Part shown: positions 10,301 through 17,716 of the stretch, in pieces | Layout: every line of letters begins with the position of its first letter | Position numbering within the stretch: the stretch's first letter is position 1 | The notes under the pieces: model-generated | Seen by the model: the letters and a program-made list of their open reading frames with translations, nothing else | What the model was told of the DNA's origin: nothing | Database searches by the model: none | From: a virus | Strand: one strand, 5' to 3' | IMG/VR virus record: IMGVR_UViG_3300005253_000028 | Location: 1 to 43,972 of that record | Length of the DNA: 43,972 nt | Translations under genes and position numbers: made by a program

Positions 10301-13161
10301 TTCCCGAGAGCTCATGGACTGATTTCTATGATGTGGTCAATGAGCGCATCAGCCAGATGCCAGAGGAAGAACTGGACGAGAAGCAGAAACAGGCCTGGAG
10401 AGATGGCACCTTGACGTGGAAGCACCTTACCGATCAGCAAAAGATTATGCTGAGAAGTCGCTATGATGACGTGCAGGAACTTTACGAAGCAGCTCAGGGC
10501 GATAGCGCGGTGAGGGATTCGGATAACTGGAAACAGTGGAAGGGCAGGACGGACGAGGAAAAGGATATCTATTATGGGAGGGGCGGCAACCTCCTAGAGC
10601 GGGTGAAGGCTGGCGACCTGGATACCAGGGAACTCCGGGAGATGTGGAGCGATGCCGGCCAGAACTATGGCGTTTCCCTTGACACCATCGAGAAGGAACC
10701 CACCTACGAGTCCATTTATGATTTCTTCGATAGCAAGGAAACGAGGGGTGAGCAATATGGATTCAGAGACTCCCTGGCCCTAGGCGAGTACCAGAAGGTT
10801 TTGTTTGCCGAGTACACGGATGCCAAGGGCGATTTTGACTGGGATGCCAAGGATAGGGCCGTTGATGCTTTCATAGAGAAGTGGGGCGAGGATACCTACG
10901 ATCGCATCCGCACTATGTACGCTGATAAGAAACTACTTGCTGGCCTGGACCCGGTGCTCATCCGCCTCTCAGACGATAAGAACGAGTTGGGGCGTGATTA
11001 CTGGCAGCTACCCTATAAACCGTTCAGGGATATGGATGAGGATGACCTGGCTGAGGGGAACATACCTGATGAACACCTTGCCCTTTGGAAACAGTATCAA
11101 GCCCTGGAGACCGAGGCTGAGAGGGATGCCTTTGAAGAGGCAAACTCAATCATAAAGACAGACTGGAGGGCGGACTTCCGGCGAGAGAACCCGGAGGATG
11201 ATGCTCGACTGGCCCTGTGGGGCTATGGTGGGAAGCTACAGAGCAGGGAGGCCTACGAGCTGGTAAGGCAATGGGGCAAAGAGCTGGGTATCCCTCTGGA
11301 GCAGATGGGGTTGGGCTTACCCCCGTCCACACTGATTGACTCCTACTTTGAACTGAACAAGATAGTTTCTGAGACAAGCGGGAATAGCGCGGAGGCCAAA
11401 CTGTTTAAGTTGGAGAATATACCCTATCTGGAATGGGGCCTTGAGCAGGGGATATGGATGAACAACCTCTCGGAAGAGAGTGTCCCCCTCCTAACTATCA
11501 TAGCTAACAACCGCGAGGTGGACGAGCTCTATGAGGCCGTGGACAAAGACGATCAGGACGCCGTGGATGCCTTCAGAACGGAGCATCCCGACTGGGTGGA
11601 TGACGGTAGGCGCAAGGAAGCCCTTGGCTGGGACAAAGACCTTGATACAGAACTTGTCGAGGCCCACGTAGCCTACGGGAACCTTGCTGACCAGTTCAGC
11701 CCTAACAGCGCTGAGGTCATGCTGGCTCGGTTCGATGATACGAGCGGCCTCGAGAAGTTCCTCACCGATACAGCTAATATAGATAAGGATTTCTTCCGCA
11801 AGCCCGTGGATTCAAGTAAGGTTCCTATTTGGAAGATAGATGTTGCTCACCGAGAGGATGATGAAAAGTATGATAATCTCAAGACTGAAGATGAGCGTGA
11901 AGCCTTCCTGCTTGATTCTGAGGGCAATCCTACTGATTATGCCAGAGCCCGTCGTGAGCGCCAGGCTTACAAACTTGGTTTTAGCCCAATAACTCAAGCT
12001 GATTTGAAAGCAACGGCAAAGGAATTTATGAATGTGGTTAGGCCTTCACCTGATCTAACCTATACAATTCCTGTTGATGGTGTTCCTACAGTATTCAAAG
12101 GCAAAGACCTTCACGAAATATATGCTGATTTAGGTATTGATGTGGAGTGGAACCGAACGTGGACTGATAACTATAAAAAGATGGCTTCTGCCTTGGACTC
12201 TATAATAGAGGGGAGCCCAGATTTCAGTAAAATCGTAGAAGCAAGAGTTATAATGTTGGAGGATATCAGGCTGGACACTGCTGCAAGGGAAACAGCACGG
12301 GCAAAAGGCGATAAACAACTCGTGCAATTTTATGACAAGGTTCTTGACGGGTTTGCGGAAGTTGAGCATATATATAGGGTTGCTCTAACTGGTGGTTACT
12401 TCGAGCAATATGTTGAGTACTATACGTTGCCTGTTAAGGGTGCAAGGCAGGAATTATACCTGAAAGATCACCGTGACTTTGCCAAGGAACTCGGTTTGGC
12501 CCAATCTGAGAGGCCAGAAGAATCCCTTGAATTGCTAGTTGATTGGGAGTTCCATCAGGACATTTATGATGGCTACTCTGATTTTAATGATCGTCATTAC
12601 ATAGCCGATCCCGATAAGAGGGCTAAAGCCCGCTATGAGTTCCTATACGTAACTGATCGCAAATATGGTCGAGCCCGTAGGGAGATAGATGCCTGGGATG
12701 AAGGGGTTCCGGCTGAATTTGTGCAACGGTATGCTGACTACTACATGATAATCGGGGCTGGCAAGCCCGAGGTTTCGGGAAACAAAGTGGACACCATCTT
12801 CAAAATAGATGATAGATATCTCCAGGAACACCCAGCTTATTATGAAAATGTTTACCTGGGAATACTGCATCGAGATCCCAAGGATTTCAGCAAAGTGCCC
12901 ACCATAGACTTCGAGACAAAATTCAACAATACTTATGCCTTTCTCGATGAGGATGAGCGATATGCTTATCGGGGTAGGCACTCCAGCTTTGATGCTGAGG
13001 GACTGAGGACGGGAGAGTGGAGTGCTCGTTGGAAAGCACCAAAGACCAAGACCACTCCCAAGCCATCAGGCGGTACAACCAAGAAAAGGCCGCCATCTAA
13101 AGGAACGGGGCTCCCAACCTTTGAGCGCCCGCCTGCTAGGTTGGGGTCGGTGCCGAAATGA
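4321..13161 (+). CDS. Giant multidomain virion protein (2946 aa)
   Basis: One uninterrupted frame covers a fifth of the genome. ATG 4321 is preceded by GGAG at five bases; TTG 4306 is an in-frame alternative. Its place between portal and scaffold, and its length, fit the large polyvalent/internal virion proteins of podoviruses, which are ejected with DNA. Residues about 1110-1235 contain HELLH (1195-1199), the zinc-metallopeptidase signature. Residues about 1258-1400 contain an STS motif (near 1348) and an E-x-E pair (1391-1393) in an arrangement resembling ADP-ribosyltransferases. Repeated Pro-rich linkers separate these modules. The second half is mostly charged helices with recurring Tyr/Asp/Arg-rich motifs, and the tail is Lys/Pro/Thr-rich. 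I see no peptidoglycan hydrolase motif, though one could be hidden. Confidence 0.85.
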   Translation: MVQRNVRPGIRPGGQPPPPPSPEDVQDILDSVIADARVRGIEITPDVMRQAEKIAVAHLQGLPAPPTIEEITQEEARAREIEDVQRASGSLFPELEAQLTGEMSIGERVFESAKADPQGFVQGLVDKGRTEETDVLLKTMFEFTDEGIDALFAGVPEVSPTEQLKAFLGEESRKDFPSPEFQELGRVVDLVFTIDDLTPQGVSKAILEAYEFAIEDPEGFAEDLRAKGMTEDTQALLKEFFPGMTEQEITHFFFPDVITSAGVEGTLAPVLDIPPEGATFFMDVQDGKTIVRKPALVMPDLTVWVDDARTGSIDPLTGEFNPLGTLESAKSNLEKAWDDYLESSGKGPLGFDLRTVPKAALGAVGVGGAWMEKYLGRPFKTAVMEVNARSYAKTTLPGSERDRFAIRVIDEARRKYGWGGVFSEETDQAWEGWVHEQPGLSRVSLKVSEWLNPVYFIPIGGTFGLAARLTSKVPLLGKATRLTAVGVNAVEKGIAAPITKPLEFGAKGLERVGQSIGKRVGDKIIKDAEHLLLEIPDTDSLINGALQDNWQKSALKIASKVPPVKFGIEKGLGWRILTRREGGVLEDIVGRGAVAHAEVSRMGINAKATKIWELRAVDQNPINLFGFNENAFSPKMVQRLLPEFKGVAEAGTLEHIFTRPEMYSWEGLDKGLQYVTKVHEVNTEVLNLLKAEGVPPSSLTEDWWVHRVVEGKFSAEDELIKLRGRPGVRGKAIGAKPAYEMHRKAPSMAEGIAWGIRYNRNPEVAVGTYIEGAFKKIADARFVKYVEQNAAEFGITPAERLAERFPEVVEKATLTKIELADAANFESNINRAIRGEKLAPGTLKAMERRFPELGVRLKALVQEPIVAEKGLMDALAQNQRTIQNLTKQLEKIKGIDVEAVKAETRAETIRSIEAEGRLAIPDDVKLEDAFRLMEYEDRLAFRSTMDTQLEDIGRIVSEEQAILEGTREFLANDPVALFRGKMGDRTQSLMGLLKRGQWPETLTQKEAQVLLMGRQLRANVINKEGRVRWEYIIDELAEHFNMEEQAFINHIEGIARQRVLADDLKVLVKMANDRTKGINRMLGVLDNVDANPSFVPRAEVVPPKVPPTAEAVSRVGEIKPASSVTRDTEIAGSYDRVTSALPEDIAADIDNVTSIRFGNLEAGQGGSTFIGKGRNVDILLERGQSPAELEKSLRHELLHAYLIKHPEIQIGRQGFFGEENAIRALEKRIKEGVPTAPLTERIIPRAEVVPPTAEAAPAVAEVGNTIQKDVRNKLARATPDTELLGKHTSGDLGGGGSQIDRDNLARSFQESPELQQDMRTALKEQFGDEFNVFVGITTEGPRVTGVTSVSTSRDVAESIAEQRVAAEGGTASVRSFRVQTDDVIGFGNLDEAELLVESGKLRATPTAPVAPIIPRAEPGMPEAGLQKDMFGYDKPYVPAGKGQVTQMSMDEYAKLGEWKKTMGQPPPDVAIKPQIEGVKGLEAETTINKVTFEAPPGKTPAQRKADLTALRDEVKALKEGRKDPFFAARAERRWRMEQVRQAEIGEGYIMQPFAGGRIWDQEFIDSFNKFFGHDPGSKVLSVTSDVAGILRITKAALDLSVMAIQGLPAFGLAHSYVLQNPRVGAKLMGSWWKAWGLSTAAFFKPDIMAGYVAKNRAVALQRASFGGSSRAVDYFATLEARTGIAGITEKAFAKIPLKPYHRAETAFFGGGEVVRDEFWKILGPKAIAKGEQFELARFLDRITGLTDSATLGVPMTVRQLEQTFAWFAPNYTRASLTVLADVFRGGMTGAEARKALGGLLAAGSAYYSGVQYAIATTEGKSDEEAWRTVREGLGVMEDPITGEVEWRPTGRLMTIKVGNYNMGFGGFWYGMTRLAGNIMATINETGERDRIDLVRIMKNGSFNRRDNPFIQWWFNRASPLFGTGFALATGKDFMGYPIEGPGEYAAYIATRFEPIWMEQGLNWMVPGLARDNEAPEGLARQALIPAEVFGLRSFPESSWTDFYDVVNERISQMPEEELDEKQKQAWRDGTLTWKHLTDQQKIMLRSRYDDVQELYEAAQGDSAVRDSDNWKQWKGRTDEEKDIYYGRGGNLLERVKAGDLDTRELREMWSDAGQNYGVSLDTIEKEPTYESIYDFFDSKETRGEQYGFRDSLALGEYQKVLFAEYTDAKGDFDWDAKDRAVDAFIEKWGEDTYDRIRTMYADKKLLAGLDPVLIRLSDDKNELGRDYWQLPYKPFRDMDEDDLAEGNIPDEHLALWKQYQALETEAERDAFEEANSIIKTDWRADFRRENPEDDARLALWGYGGKLQSREAYELVRQWGKELGIPLEQMGLGLPPSTLIDSYFELNKIVSETSGNSAEAKLFKLENIPYLEWGLEQGIWMNNLSEESVPLLTIIANNREVDELYEAVDKDDQDAVDAFRTEHPDWVDDGRRKEALGWDKDLDTELVEAHVAYGNLADQFSPNSAEVMLARFDDTSGLEKFLTDTANIDKDFFRKPVDSSKVPIWKIDVAHREDDEKYDNLKTEDEREAFLLDSEGNPTDYARARRERQAYKLGFSPITQADLKATAKEFMNVVRPSPDLTYTIPVDGVPTVFKGKDLHEIYADLGIDVEWNRTWTDNYKKMASALDSIIEGSPDFSKIVEARVIMLEDIRLDTAARETARAKGDKQLVQFYDKVLDGFAEVEHIYRVALTGGYFEQYVEYYTLPVKGARQELYLKDHRDFAKELGLAQSERPEESLELLVDWEFHQDIYDGYSDFNDRHYIADPDKRAKARYEFLYVTDRKYGRARREIDAWDEGVPAEFVQRYADYYMIIGAGKPEVSGNKVDTIFKIDDRYLQEHPAYYENVYLGILHRDPKDFSKVPTIDFETKFNNTYAFLDEDERYAYRGRHSSFDAEGLRTGEWSARWKAPKTKTTPKPSGGTTKKRPPSKGTGLPTFERPPARLGSVPK
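7606..8575 (+). repeat. Three Pro-rich linker repeats inside the giant virion gene
   Basis: A PRAEVVPP-coding segment occurs at about 7606-7630 and 8049-8073, nearly identical in DNA, and a third form (IIPRAEPG) occurs at 8554-8575. The second and third copies are each preceded by a similar run coding for TAP..PIIPRAE (about 8024 and 8527). The linkers bound two modules, 7652-8020 (HELLH) and 8092-8520 (ADP-ribosyltransferase-like). This suggests duplication of a linker during module insertion, or hot spots for module exchange. Confidence 0.75.
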
Positions 13162-13376
13162 TAGGCCGGATAGACAATACTGGCAAGGTCCGATGTGGGA
13201 AATGCGACCATGTGCTCGGGGCAGACTTGAATGGCTCCATCAACATCGTGTGCCACCATCACGGTTGCGAGACCTACAACACGTTCAATACATTGGGCAG
13301 TTCCCTACTGAAGCACAGAGTTGACAAAACGGAATATAAGGAATACCCTGTAGGTATTGAGGCCAAAGGGTCTTAA
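13158..13376 (+). CDS. Com-like zinc-finger protein (72 aa)
   Basis: The ATG overlaps the stop of the giant gene (ATGA), so translation is coupled. The sequence has a CGKC pair followed after 20 residues by CHHHGC, with a hydrophobic strand between. This spacing resembles the small Com proteins of Mu-like phages, which bind RNA or DNA to control translation. The C-terminal 25 residues are polar. No target is known here, and a structural zinc ribbon is the alternative. A strong terminator follows 40 bases downstream. Confidence 0.6.
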   Translation: MIGRIDNTGKVRCGKCDHVLGADLNGSINIVCHHHGCETYNTFNTLGSSLLKHRVDKTEYKEYPVGIEAKGS

Positions 13377-13416
13377 CCACTGGCACTTTACTAACTGAAT
13401 ATTGATGCTGCAAGAC

Positions 13417-13460
13417 AGCCCCTTTTGAGTTCCCACGAGGAACCGGAGGGGCTTTTTTTA
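13417..13460 (+). terminator. Intrinsic terminator before the scaffold gene
   Basis: AGCCCC (13417-13422) pairs with GGGGCT (13448-13453). An inner GTTCC/GGAAC stem (13429-13433 with 13439-13443) caps it, and a run of seven T follows. This should separate the portal/giant-protein transcript from the scaffold/capsid transcript, or attenuate read-through into it. I did not find a clear promoter between here and 13489, so partial read-through is likely. Confidence 0.85.
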
Positions 13461-13488
13461 TTGGGAAAAAACAAGGAGGTAACACCTA

Positions 13489-14103
13489 ATGGACGGACCG
13501 AAACAGGGCCAGGACTCTTCCTCTGGGGACTCTTCTGGTGATGGAGCGGGAACTTCAGCGATCCAAGAACAGATAGACAAGGCGGTGAACGACGCCCGTT
13601 CTGCGGACGGGAGAACAACCAAGGACTTTGAGGTTCGTGAGCAACGAATCAAGGACAACGAGGCAATTCTCACTGAGGAAAGGGTCAAGTGGCGCAGGGA
13701 GCGGGATGAGGCAGACATCGAATCTGTCAGGGATGACCCGGAGGCACTCACCGCACTCCAGAAGAAGCAGAAGGCTGCGACCAGAGATGCCGAATCTGCC
13801 GATGAGAGGCGAAAACTGGAGGAGGACCAGGCGAAGCACAAAGCCGGTGTCCAGAGCGACCTTGAGGAGATAAAGGTTTTCAATAGAACCAAACTGGCTT
13901 CTGAGGTGGCTGTGGCAAAGGGTGTCAGTATGGACTCTATCCTGAAACACGCCAAGGATGATACCCGAGAGGCGATGGAGGCCGTGGCCGAAGACCTACC
14001 CAAGAACAAGGAACCTTTGAAAGTTGATTCGAGCCGCTCCTCTGGGACTGGAGAGAAGTCGGAGGAGCAGAGGCTCAAGACCCGGTATCCAACTATGACG
14101 TAA
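13489..14103 (+). CDS. Capsid scaffolding protein
   Basis: The gene sits directly upstream of the major capsid gene with an AAGGAGGTAA ribosome binding site. The 204-residue product is highly charged. It has a Ser/Gly-rich disordered N-terminus, a long Arg/Glu/Lys/Gln coiled-coil (about 25-130) and a small C-terminal domain ending in a polar tail. This composition and position are typical of internal scaffolds that direct procapsid assembly and are lost before DNA packaging. No protease motif is visible. The assignment is by composition and neighbours. Confidence 0.8.
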   Translation: MDGPKQGQDSSSGDSSGDGAGTSAIQEQIDKAVNDARSADGRTTKDFEVREQRIKDNEAILTEERVKWRRERDEADIESVRDDPEALTALQKKQKAATRDAESADERRKLEEDQAKHKAGVQSDLEEIKVFNRTKLASEVAVAKGVSMDSILKHAKDDTREAMEAVAEDLPKNKEPLKVDSSRSSGTGEKSEEQRLKTRYPTMT

Positions 14104-14119
14104 ACCGAAGGAGGGCACA

Positions 14120-15133
14120 ATGGCTGCAACTTCTACAGGAAGCCAATTTCTTAGCCTGATGGACTATGCAAAACGAGAAGATCCGGGCGGGGCAATAGCC
14201 GAAATAATTGAGGTATTGGCTGCTTCAAATCCCATTATAGCTGATGCCAATGTTATGGAGGGGAACCTCCCGACCGGCCACCGGAGCACCCAGCGGACAA
14301 CCGAACCCACCGGAACGTGGAGGCTGCTCAACAAGGGTGTCGCCCCCGAGAGGAGCACCACCAAGCAGGTGGATGACACCGTGGGTATGCTGGAGGCCTA
14401 CAGCAAGGTGGATGTGGACCTGGCTTCACTGGGCGGCAATGAGGCCGCCTTCCGAAGCTCAGAGGATGACGCCTTCATATCCGGCATGAACAGCACCGTG
14501 GCAACCGCCCTGTTCTACGGGAACCAGAAGGTCAACCCGGAGCAGATGCACGGCTTGGCCCCGCGCTACGGCAGTCTGGCCACCACGCACGAATACGCAA
14601 GCCAGATCATAGATGGGGGCGGTAGCGGCTCAGATAACACCTCCATGTGGATCATCACCTGGGGTCCCCAGACCGTCAGTCTGATGTTCCCGAAGGGGAG
14701 CATGGCTGGCCTGATGGCGGAGGACATGGGCAAACAGCTCGTTACGGATTCCAACGGGCTTATGTACACGGCCTGGGTCACCAAGTTCCAGTGGAAGCTC
14801 GGTCTCGTGCTGAGGGATTTCAGGTATGTGATCCGCATTGCCAACATCGATGACAGCGAACTGACCGCCTCTGGAGCTACCGGCGCCGACCTGCTGGACA
14901 AGCTGATTGACGGCTACTACGCCCGCCCCACTGTTGACCTGGGGAACATGGCGAAGACCTTCATCTACTGCAACAAGACCATCGCCAAGTTCCTGCACAA
15001 GCAGGCGCAGAACAAGTCCAATGTCAATCTGTCCATCGACAACCCGGCCGGCGAGCCGGTGGTTCGATTCCTCGACGCGCCAATTCGGGTCTGCGATAAC
15101 TTAGTGGTTAGCGAAGCGGCTATTACCACTTAG
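14120..15133 (+). CDS. Major capsid protein (HK97-fold, podovirus type)
   Basis: This 337-residue protein follows the scaffold and is followed by a Bbp16-like cement protein. The N-terminal portion (EIIEVLAASNPIIADANVME, then NLPTGHRST and GTWRLLNKG) matches the conserved start of podovirus major capsid proteins of the GP7/BPP-1 (Bbp17) group, which have the HK97 fold. It would form the icosahedral shell. Ribosome binding site GAAGGAGGG precedes the ATG. Codon use is more GC-rich than in the neighbouring HNH insert, as expected for a highly expressed gene. Confidence 0.88.
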   Translation: MAATSTGSQFLSLMDYAKREDPGGAIAEIIEVLAASNPIIADANVMEGNLPTGHRSTQRTTEPTGTWRLLNKGVAPERSTTKQVDDTVGMLEAYSKVDVDLASLGGNEAAFRSSEDDAFISGMNSTVATALFYGNQKVNPEQMHGLAPRYGSLATTHEYASQIIDGGGSGSDNTSMWIITWGPQTVSLMFPKGSMAGLMAEDMGKQLVTDSNGLMYTAWVTKFQWKLGLVLRDFRYVIRIANIDDSELTASGATGADLLDKLIDGYYARPTVDLGNMAKTFIYCNKTIAKFLHKQAQNKSNVNLSIDNPAGEPVVRFLDAPIRVCDNLVVSEAAITT

Positions 15134-15142
15134 GTGAAAGAT

Positions 15143-15703
15143 ATGCCACGAATAGGTGAAATCCGTAGAGCTAAAGAGGTTAACTGCCAGGGTAGAGGCA
15201 GATACATTTGGTCTGCCTGTGAGATCTGTGGTAAAGAGAGATGGGTTCATCTTACGAAAGGTGCCCCAGAATTCAAACACTGCGTGTCGTGCTCTCGTAA
15301 ACTACAGTTCCGTGTGAGGTCAAGTCATCCTAGCTGGAAAGGTGGTCGGTTCTATAGTGCTGATGGCTATGTTTTCATCAGGTTACAAGCCGATGACCCC
15401 TTCTTCGGGATGGCTGATAGCCACAATGCTGTTCGGGAACATCGCCTAGTGATGGCGAGGCACTTAAACCGTTGCCTCTTGCCTTGGGAAATTGTCCACC
15501 ATCTGAATGGGATTAGGGATGATAACCGACCAGAAAACCTTGAGGTGCTACCTACTTCTGGATACCATATATCCGATACAATTCTTAAGAGTCGTGTCGG
15601 ACGACTAGAAGTTCTCGTAGAAAAGCAGTCTCAACGGATTAAGCTTCTGGAATGGCATATCAGGGAGATAAACACAACTAAAATCAAAGGGGGAATCAGA
15701 TGA
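15143..15703 (+). CDS. Free-standing HNH homing-type endonuclease
   Basis: The protein (186 aa from ATG 15143; GTG 15134 is an alternative) has an N-terminal Cys cluster (CEICG ... CVSC) and a C-terminal HNH core. The core runs EHRLVMARHL, IVHHLNG and NRPENLEVL, which supplies the metal-binding and catalytic His/Asn residues of the HNH_3 group. It interrupts the capsid/cement gene pair, is AT-richer than both, and overlaps the cement start (ATGA-type). This is the usual footprint of a mobile endonuclease inserted next to a conserved capsid gene. It ends with a basic coiled region that may bind DNA. Confidence 0.85.
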   Translation: MPRIGEIRRAKEVNCQGRGRYIWSACEICGKERWVHLTKGAPEFKHCVSCSRKLQFRVRSSHPSWKGGRFYSADGYVFIRLQADDPFFGMADSHNAVREHRLVMARHLNRCLLPWEIVHHLNGIRDDNRPENLEVLPTSGYHISDTILKSRVGRLEVLVEKQSQRIKLLEWHIREINTTKIKGGIR

Positions 15704-16116
15704 TAATTGACAAGCAACTCCTGCTGGATGATGAACTGGATATCGGCGCAGGTGGCGGAAGCCAGGCATCCACCTTTTCCGTTGACCTGGGAGTGGCAAA
15801 GAACATCGCTGCGGGACGACCGATGTACGTGGTGGTGGTGATTGACGAGACCTTCGACGGGGGCACGAGCCTCAAGATCGACATCGTCACTGACACCGTG
15901 GCCACCCTGGCCTCGCCTACTACCCATGTGGGGACGATGGCCATTCTCCAGACCGACCTTGCGGCCGGCCGGGAGCCGATCGTCATACCAATCGGGCAGA
16001 TCGACTCCGACCGGGAGCGATACCTGGGCCTGTATTACACGGACGTAGGCACGTTCAGCGCCGGCAAGGTGACCGCGTTCATCACCATGGACCCACAATC
16101 CAACTTTGGGGGGTAA
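15700..16116 (+). CDS. Bbp16-like capsid cement protein
   Basis: The 138-residue sequence begins MIIDKQLLLDDELDI and contains a central VVVIDETFDGGTSL strand pair and a late ERYLGLYY..GTFSAGKVTAF segment. These match the pattern of Bbp16, the jelly-roll cement protein of phage BPP-1. It would trimerise on the outside of the capsid and stabilise it after expansion. Ribosome binding site AAAGGGGGAAT lies inside the HNH gene. The gene is separated from the capsid gene only by the HNH insertion. Confidence 0.82.
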   Translation: MIIDKQLLLDDELDIGAGGGSQASTFSVDLGVAKNIAAGRPMYVVVVIDETFDGGTSLKIDIVTDTVATLASPTTHVGTMAILQTDLAAGREPIVIPIGQIDSDRERYLGLYYTDVGTFSAGKVTAFITMDPQSNFGG

Positions 16117-16123
16117 GCGTAAC

Positions 16124-16151
16124 GGGGGGAGGGGGCCGAATCCCTCCCCCC
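16124..16151 (+). other. Ten-bp perfect G/C hairpin between structural genes
   Basis: GGGGGGAGGG (16124-16133) is perfectly complementary to CCCTCCCCCC (16142-16151), with an 8-base loop. There is no T-run, so it is unlikely to be an efficient terminator. Placed just after the cement gene, it may block 3' exonucleases and stabilise the abundant capsid/cement mRNA, or cause a transcription pause. Confidence 0.7.
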
Positions 16152-16173
16152 AGTAACTAAGGAGGTTACTGTT

Positions 16174-17145
16174 ATGAATGGAATACTCTGGAGAGGGATG
16201 CAAAAGTTCAAGAACATCGAGATCGTCCAGGGCGGTGTTCACATCGGTTTGCCGGGTGGCCCAGCTCCACCGACCACTGACTACTTCGTGGATACCACTC
16301 TCGGAAAAAGCGGTAACTCCGGCCTTGGCTGGGGTACGGGCCATGCTCTGGCAACCATAAGCCAGGCTATGACCAAGGCCAACGCCCTGGCGACGCGGGG
16401 CAGGTTCCGCATCTTCGCGGCTCCTGGTGGATACACCGAGGACATCGAGACCCCTATCAATGCCAACGCGCCGTTCGGTCAACTGATCGCCGTGAACCCA
16501 ACGCCCGGTCATTCCTTCGGTGCCGCATATCTCCTAGCTTCCACGGCACTAGCTCCGACACTGAGTGTCCGTGCCCGTGGATGGTTGATTGAGGGGTTCG
16601 AGATTGAGGCCCTGGCCGACGCCGTGGCTCTCGACCTGGACGGGAGTGTGTCAGCCCGGAACGCAGGCGGCACCTTGATCCAGGACTGCCTATTTGTGGG
16701 CCTGAATCAGGGGCTTGCGGGCGTTGACTTCAAGAGTAACTCCAACGGCAATCCTCACGTAACGATCCTGAGCTGTGGAATGTACGGCTTCACATCTGGA
16801 AGCACGGCGGGCCGGTGCATCACCTGCACCAACTCTAGCCTCGACCAGCCAAGGTTCCTGATCGTGAGGGGCTGCTGGTTCGCGGACAGCGACAACCTCA
16901 TCGACTTCAACGGGAAGGGTTCCAAGGAGTCCGTCTTCGAGCACAACAGCTTCCAAGACAACGGTGCCAATCAGAACCCGGCTCAGCTACTCGACCTTGG
17001 CACTGGTAACGACAACATGGTCACCCAGAACAAGCTCGGTGGCACCTACAGCAAAGCTGGGGGTTACGAGCCAGGCACAAACGACGACTGGGGTGGGAAC
17101 TTCAACGTCCTATCCGGTGGCGTCACGGCTGCGTTGCCAGGATAA
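16174..17145 (+). CDS. Right-handed beta-helix virion protein (tailspike or decoration-like)
   Basis: The 323-residue protein has a 35-residue N-terminal anchor. It then shows the DYFVDTTLGKSGNSGLGWGT start common in pectate-lyase-like spikes, followed by repeating short strands with regularly spaced Gly/Asn turns. These include IEGFEIEA, TLIQDCLFVG, HVTILSCGMYG and LIVRGCWFADS, typical of parallel beta-helix rungs. Such proteins bind or cut surface polysaccharide. The position straight after capsid and cement genes also allows a capsid decoration role. Ribosome binding site TAAGGAGG is excellent. No catalytic residues can be assigned by eye. Confidence 0.72.
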   Translation: MNGILWRGMQKFKNIEIVQGGVHIGLPGGPAPPTTDYFVDTTLGKSGNSGLGWGTGHALATISQAMTKANALATRGRFRIFAAPGGYTEDIETPINANAPFGQLIAVNPTPGHSFGAAYLLASTALAPTLSVRARGWLIEGFEIEALADAVALDLDGSVSARNAGGTLIQDCLFVGLNQGLAGVDFKSNSNGNPHVTILSCGMYGFTSGSTAGRCITCTNSSLDQPRFLIVRGCWFADSDNLIDFNGKGSKESVFEHNSFQDNGANQNPAQLLDLGTGNDNMVTQNKLGGTYSKAGGYEPGTNDDWGGNFNVLSGGVTAALPG

Positions 17146-17153
17146 GGAGTCGC

Positions 17154-17462
17154 GTGCCAATCTACTCGTACAAATGTAGCTCTTGTGGGCTGGGGGCTGA
17201 TATCCTCCAGCCCATGGGCACCGCCGAACACGATTGCTTGGAGTGTGGGAAACCTACGGTGAAGAAGCCCACCTGCCAAAGCCTGGTGTTTATGGGAGGG
17301 TCTCCAACCTTCAGGCGGCAGCACCTTGGGACCGCACCATTTACCCCGAGAGGGACTGCCTACGCCGAGAGGCACGAAAACGGTATGCCAAAAGGCGGCG
17401 GGGGTAGCCGTAGACCCGAGGGGATACGCCAAGGTAAAGCCTGGCTCGAAAGCCTAGCGTAA
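17154..17462 (+). CDS. FmdB-type zinc-ribbon protein (102 aa)
   Basis: The N-terminus MPIYSYKCSSCG, with a second pair CLECG about 20 residues on, is the FmdB/zinc-ribbon signature. The C-terminal half is Gly/Arg-rich and probably disordered. GTG 17154 is chosen because AAGGAG lies seven bases upstream. Such proteins are common next to phage structural genes, but their role is unknown; nucleic-acid or protein binding is likely. Confidence 0.75.
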   Translation: MPIYSYKCSSCGLGADILQPMGTAEHDCLECGKPTVKKPTCQSLVFMGGSPTFRRQHLGTAPFTPRGTAYAERHENGMPKGGGGSRRPEGIRQGKAWLESLA

Positions 17463-17473
17463 AAGGGGGTTAA

Positions 17474-17716
17474 ATGACTTCTTTCTTGGTTCTGAGAGAT
17501 TGCTACGTTGGCGAGGTGTTCCGGAGACAGGGGGATACGGTAGAACTAATTGATGATCTCCCCAAGTCCGAAAAGAACTTCAAGCTGATAGGTGGTGAGC
17601 CTGGGGATCTGAGAGAGCCATCCTCAACTGAGTACCGTTGCCCCAAGTGCTCCAGCAACCACAAGGAGTCTTCCAAGCTAGGTAAAAGGCACCTGAAATA
17701 CAGGCAGGCTGGGTAA
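17474..17716 (+). CDS. Small structural-region protein with C-terminal CxxC (80 aa)
   Basis: The first 45 residues (FLVLRDCYVGEVFRRQGDTVEL) resemble the short beta-rich proteins often found beside capsid genes. A CPKC motif occurs near residue 56, and the tail is basic. Only one Cys pair is visible, so zinc binding would need dimerisation or the N-terminal Cys. Ribosome binding site AAAGGGGG. No family is assigned with confidence. Confidence 0.6.
   Translation: MTSFLVLRDCYVGEVFRRQGDTVELIDDLPKSEKNFKLIGGEPGDLREPSSTEYRCPKCSSNHKESSKLGKRHLKYRQAG

Noticed and set aside
13458-14129. 223-codon minus-strand frame opposite the scaffold
   Set aside because: Low-complexity Ser/Leu translation typical of antisense to a charged coiled-coil; no ribosome binding site.
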